A stretch of DNA of 64,000 bases from Bacilli bacterium (GTDB taxonomy: Bacteria; Bacillota_I; Bacilli_A; RF39; UBA660): assembly GCA_017436345.1 (NCBI GenBank), contig JAFSDH010000001.1, positions 92,943 through 156,942 of the forward strand. Direction: 5' to 3'. This document shows positions 61,599-64,000 of this stretch, piece by piece. A program made the position numbers and the translations under genes. The notes under the pieces are model-generated. The model was not told the origin of the DNA. It saw nothing but the letters and a program-made list of their open reading frames with translations, and made no database searches. Every line of letters starts with the position of its first letter. Position 1 is the first letter of the stretch.

Positions 61599-62426
61599 GT
61601 GATAACTAATATAATATATTATTTATATAATATAAGGATTGATTATTTAAGATACATAAATGATAAATATGTTTTTTCTTATAATAATGATATATATTTA
61701 TTTAAAGAAGTGTTTGTTCCTGAAGAATATTTACAATTTATAATTAGAAGTAATGATTTGTTTCATGTTGTAATTAAGGGGAAAAATAATCGATATATAA
61801 CTGTTTATAGAGATAAGAGATATATTTTAATGAAAGTAAAAATTCGAGAAAATAGATTTGTTTTATTTGATGATTTTTACAAGATGAAGAATTATATTGT
61901 GCAGACTACTTATTTTAGTAGTTTTAATTGGTTGGAGTTGTGGAAAAGGAAGATTGATCAAATAGAAGATTATGTTAGTCATCATTCGTTTGATATATAT
62001 ATATTATCTATTATTAATTATTTTATAGGACTTGGTGAGTTAAGTATAAATATTTTGAATAGTTTAAATCAAAACGAAATAATTCCATTATCTTACGCAC
62101 ATAAACGTATGAATTTTAATTGTGACTTATATAGTTATTATGATGCATCTAATATTATTATTGATCATTATACGAGGGATATAGGGGAATATATTAAAGA
62201 TTTAATAATAAAGAATAAATTTAATAATAAAGTTATTAATTTTAGTGTATTTAGTTATTTAGATAGAATTTTATTAATATCAAGGATTATATTTCCAAGT
62301 TATTTTTTTGATTTGTTTGATAAGTTTATTTTAGAAAAAAAAGATTTTAATAATTTAGATAAGTACATTATAAATATTGATAAATATGATGAAGCAATTT
62401 TATCTATTTTAAATTTTATAAAATAA
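61599..62426 (+). CDS. Hypothetical protein, possibly a spore-coat kinase-fold relative
   Basis: This is a 275-residue Tyr/Ile/Asn-rich soluble protein starting with GTG, 4 nt after GGTGA. The middle reads IPLSYAHKRM ... NIIIDHYTRDIGEYIK. This loosely recalls the CotS/YutH kinase-fold family, where an Asp is followed by a RDI/RDL motif. The similarity is weak and key kinase residues are not clear. It is followed by a convergent nfu gene. Confidence 0.4.
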   Translation: MITNIIYYLYNIRIDYLRYINDKYVFSYNNDIYLFKEVFVPEEYLQFIIRSNDLFHVVIKGKNNRYITVYRDKRYILMKVKIRENRFVLFDDFYKMKNYIVQTTYFSSFNWLELWKRKIDQIEDYVSHHSFDIYILSIINYFIGLGELSINILNSLNQNEIIPLSYAHKRMNFNCDLYSYYDASNIIIDHYTRDIGEYIKDLIIKNKFNNKVINFSVFSYLDRILLISRIIFPSYFFDLFDKFILEKKDFNNLDKYIINIDKYDEAILSILNFIK

Positions 62427-62448
62427 AAAAGAGTTTATTCAACTCTTG
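62425..62448 (-). terminator. Terminator of the Nfu-like gene
   Basis: On the minus strand AAGAGTT-GAATA-AACTCTT is followed by T. It overlaps the stop codon of the nfu gene. Confidence 0.65.
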
Positions 62449-62674
62449 TTACTCCTAGTACTTCTGGAACTTCATCCATTAGCATTGCTTCAATTCCATC
62501 TTTTAAAGTTATATCAATCATACTGCATCCTGCACATGCTCCTAATAATTTAACGTATACAATTCCATCTTCAAATTTTATATATTCTAAATTACCACCA
62601 TCATTTTCTAGATATGGTTTAATACGATCTAATACTTCGTTTATTTTTTTTTCAATGTTTTCGCTTTTTTTCAT
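62435..62674 (-). CDS. Nfu-type iron-sulfur scaffold (NifU C-terminal domain)
   Basis: This is a 79-residue NifU C-terminal domain protein. It contains DGGNLEYIKFEDGIVYVKL followed by the cluster motif GACAGCSMID (CxxC). GGTGATTTAA precedes the ATG on the minus strand. It carries Fe-S clusters to apoproteins such as ferredoxin and radical-SAM enzymes; both are encoded in this window. Confidence 0.9.
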   Translation of the reverse strand: MKKSENIEKKINEVLDRIKPYLENDGGNLEYIKFEDGIVYVKLLGACAGCSMIDITLKDGIEAMLMDEVPEVLGVTRVE

Positions 62675-62723
62675 TTAAATCACCAATAAAAGTATACTAT
62701 TATTGATTAATAAAGTAAAGTAT

Positions 62724-62752
62724 TTGCTAAAATATCAAATGAATGATATAAT
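62724..62752 (+). promoter_or_regulatory. SigA promoter of the S1-domain gene
   Basis: TTGCTA (62724-62729), a 17-bp spacer and TATAAT (62747-62752), extended -10 TG at 62744-62745. Confidence 0.7.
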
Positions 62753-62770
62753 ACACAAGAAGGTGATTTT

Positions 62771-63136
62771 ATGTCGAAGTATGAAGTTGGTAAAATTGTT
62801 ATTGGGTGTGTAACTGGTGTAGAAAACTATGGTATTTTTGTAAGTTTAGATGAATATTATAGTGGATTAATTCATATTTCTGAAATATCAACTAAGTTTG
62901 TTAAAGATATAAATGATTATGTTAATATTGGCGAAACAATTAGAGTTAAAATAGTTGATAAGGATGAAGAGCATTATCATTTAAAATTAAGTATTAAAGA
63001 TATTGATTATCGTGTTAATAGTAAAAGACGTAATAAAATAATTGAGACAGAGAAAGCCTTTGAAACTCTTTCTATAAAATTGGAAGATTGGATAGAAGAG
63101 AAATATAGTGAAATTGAAAAAAATGAAAATAATTAA
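62771..63136 (+). CDS. S1 RNA-binding domain protein (YugI/CvfD-like)
   Basis: This is a 121-residue protein. An S1 domain (about 3-75) contains VTGVENYGIFVSLDEYYSGL and HISEIS, followed by an acidic helical tail. AAGGTGATTTT precedes the ATG. Small S1 proteins of this type (general stress protein 13, CvfD) affect translation or mRNA stability. Confidence 0.88.
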   Translation: MSKYEVGKIVIGCVTGVENYGIFVSLDEYYSGLIHISEISTKFVKDINDYVNIGETIRVKIVDKDEEHYHLKLSIKDIDYRVNSKRRNKIIETEKAFETLSIKLEDWIEEKYSEIEKNENN

Positions 63137-63156
63137 AAAAAAGTGATAATTAATTG

Positions 63157-63185
63157 TTGACAAAGGAAAAATGAAATGTTATATT
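63157..63185 (+). promoter_or_regulatory. Promoter of the first tRNA block
   Basis: TTGACA (63157-63162), a 17-bp spacer and TATATT (63180-63185), extended -10 TG at 63177-63178. The predicted start is about 28 nt before tRNA-Val. Confidence 0.85.
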
Positions 63186-63219
63186 ATTAATTGTCAATGA
63201 CAAATTTTATATTGTTGTT

Positions 63220-63296
63220 GGGCGATTAGCTCAGTTGGTTAGAGCACCTGCCTTACAAGCAGGGGGTCATAGGTTCGAGTCCTATATCGCCCACCA
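63220..63296 (+). tRNA. tRNA-Val (UAC)
   Basis: Acceptor GGGCGAT / ATCGCCC, anticodon loop CTTACAA with anticodon TAC, T-loop GTTCGAG. CCA is encoded. Confidence 0.97.
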
Positions 63297-63302
63297 TTAA
63301 GT

Positions 63303-63378
63303 GCCGAAATAGCTCAATTGGTAGAGCAATTGATTTGTAATCAATAGGTTACGGGTTCAAGTCCTGTTTTCGGCACCA
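63303..63378 (+). tRNA. tRNA-Thr (UGU)
   Basis: Acceptor GCCGAAA / TTTCGGC, anticodon loop TTTGTAA with TGT, T-loop GTTCAAG. CCA is encoded. Confidence 0.97.
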
Positions 63379-63385
63379 TTTATTT

Positions 63386-63469
63386 GGAGAGGTAGCGAAG
63401 TGGCTAAACGCGGCAGACTGTAAATCTGTTCCTTCGGGTTCGATGGTTCGAATCCATCTCTCTCCACCA
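63386..63469 (+). tRNA. tRNA-Tyr (GUA)
   Basis: Acceptor GGAGAGG with one G-U pair to TCTCTCC, anticodon loop CTGTAAA with GTA, a long variable arm (class II) and encoded CCA. Confidence 0.97.
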
Positions 63470-63475
63470 CTTGAT

Positions 63476-63550
63476 TGCCTCGTAGCCAAGCGGTAAGGCA
63501 TCAGACTTTGACTCTGACATGCGCTAGTTCGAATCTAGCCGAGGCAGCCA
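63476..63550 (+). tRNA. tRNA-Gln (UUG)
   Basis: Acceptor TGCCTCG / CGAGGCA, anticodon loop CTTTGAC with TTG, discriminator G, encoded CCA. Confidence 0.97.
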
Positions 63551-63555
63551 TATAT

Positions 63556-63631
63556 GTTCCGTTAGCTCAGTTGGTAGAGCATTTGACTTTTAATCAAAGG
63601 GTCTGGAGTTCGAATCTCCAACGGGACACCA
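63556..63631 (+). tRNA. tRNA-Lys (UUU)
   Basis: Acceptor GTTCCGT / ACGGGAC (one G-U), anticodon loop CTTTTAA with TTT, encoded CCA. Confidence 0.97.
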
Positions 63632-63639
63632 TTTTTGCG

Positions 63640-63660
63640 AAAAAACTCATTGAGTTTTTG
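63640..63660 (+). terminator. Weak terminator after tRNA-Lys
   Basis: AAAAACTCA / TGAGTTTTT with a very short loop and five T residues. It separates two tRNA blocks. Confidence 0.4.
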
Positions 63661-63680
63661 ATATAGATGTCTGAAAAGAC

Positions 63681-63709
63681 TTGATTGTTGGTTGAAAATG
63701 CGATACAAT
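63681..63709 (+). promoter_or_regulatory. Promoter of the second tRNA block
   Basis: TTGATT (63681-63686), a 17-bp spacer and TACAAT (63704-63709), 30 nt before tRNA-Leu. Confidence 0.6.
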
Positions 63710-63739
63710 CAAATTATCTCAAGTAATTGAGATTGATAT

Positions 63740-63828
63740 GCCTGAGTGGCGGAATAGGTAGACGCACAGGACTTAAAATCCTGCGAGATTCAACCCTCGT
63801 GCCGGTTCAAGTCCGGCCTTAGGCACCA
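63740..63828 (+). tRNA. tRNA-Leu (UAA)
   Basis: Acceptor GCCTGAG with CTTAGGC, anticodon loop CTTAAAA with TAA, a long variable arm and encoded CCA. Confidence 0.97.
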
Positions 63829-63837
63829 ATTATTTAT

Positions 63838-63930
63838 GGAGGAATACCCAAGTCTGGTTGAAGGGACCGGTCTTGAAAACCGGGAGGTCGTGAGAGCGGC
63901 GCAGGGGTTCGAATCCCTTTTCCTCCGCCA
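63838..63930 (+). tRNA. tRNA-Ser (UGA)
   Basis: Acceptor GGAGGAA / TTCCTCC, anticodon loop CTTGAAA with TGA, a long variable arm, discriminator G, encoded CCA. A serine tRNA reading UGA-complement codons (UCA) is normal and is not a suppressor. Confidence 0.97.
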
Positions 63931-63940
63931 ATTTAAATAT

Positions 63941-64000
<60 letters not shown>

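Noticed and set aside
63475..63666. Plus-strand open frame over tRNA-Gln and tRNA-Lys
   Set aside because: It is entirely explained by the tRNA genes and has no ribosome site.

Overview
The window is a very AT-rich (by eye well under 30% G+C), densely packed bacterial chromosome segment. It uses the standard bacterial code: TGA is a true stop, for example at the ends of spoVAD and of the Tim44-like gene. AGGAGG/AGGTGA ribosome sites, mostly co-directional genes, sporulation genes, a sortase, a type VII (WXG100/EssC) locus and anaerobic ribonucleotide reduction point to an anaerobic, Gram-positive, low-GC Bacillota (Bacilli or Clostridia, probably a gut lineage). I cannot name the species.

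Layout. 0-9.6 kb: end of an unknown gene, a kinase-fold protein, a MarR regulator with a heterodimeric ABC exporter, an RDD protein, a large polytopic membrane protein and a Cys-rich protein. 9.6-13.3 kb: a sporulation block with a SpoIIAA-like anti-anti-sigma factor, a SigF/SigG-type sigma factor, a CPBP protease and spoVAC-spoVAD-spoVAEb; the usual anti-sigma kinase spoIIAB is absent from its normal place. 13.3-22.5 kb: scpA-scpB, an MscS-like channel, a pilin-like/C39-peptidase fusion, a lipoprotein, hemolysin III, an RluA-type pseudouridine synthase and a glucosaminidase. 22.5-26.1 kb: a long AT-rich leader and the class III ribonucleotide reductase operon. Here nrdD stops before the glycyl-radical segment, and that segment is a separate 56-residue gene lying between nrdD and nrdG. 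26.1-31.4 kb: a PHP phosphoesterase, an NPKTG-anchored surface protein, a sortase B with a large extra N-terminal domain, and DUF3137/LemA. 31.4-46.6 kb: unknown proteins, a transglutaminase-like protein, an ABC-F ATPase, rhodanese, a Tim44-like pair, UPF0316, a VTT protein, rmuC, tex, a TrpRS with an Fe-S-type Cys motif, and small membrane or lipoproteins. 46.7-53.8 kb: a type VII secretion locus (essC, an esaB-like gene, six small Esx-like genes). 53.8-63.1 kb: a D,D-carboxypeptidase, rluB, a ferredoxin, yunB, a DUF1292 protein, a very acidic 869-residue protein, an Nfu-type protein and an S1 protein. 63.2-64 kb: eight tRNA genes (Val, Thr, Tyr, Gln, Lys, Leu, Ser, and fMet cut by the window end).

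How it fits together: sporulation functions are spread over several sites (spoIIA/spoVA, yunB, a DacF/DacB-type carboxypeptidase next to rluB). Candidate sigma-H-like and sigma-F-like promoters lie where a spore-former would need them. Vegetative promoters repeatedly have an extended -10 (TGnTAnnnT) with a 17-bp spacer. Many rho-independent terminators overlap stop codons or serve two convergent genes.

The most unusual item is the split class III ribonucleotide reductase with a stand-alone glycyl-radical protein (25338-25508). All family calls come from motif recognition by eye; no database search was run.
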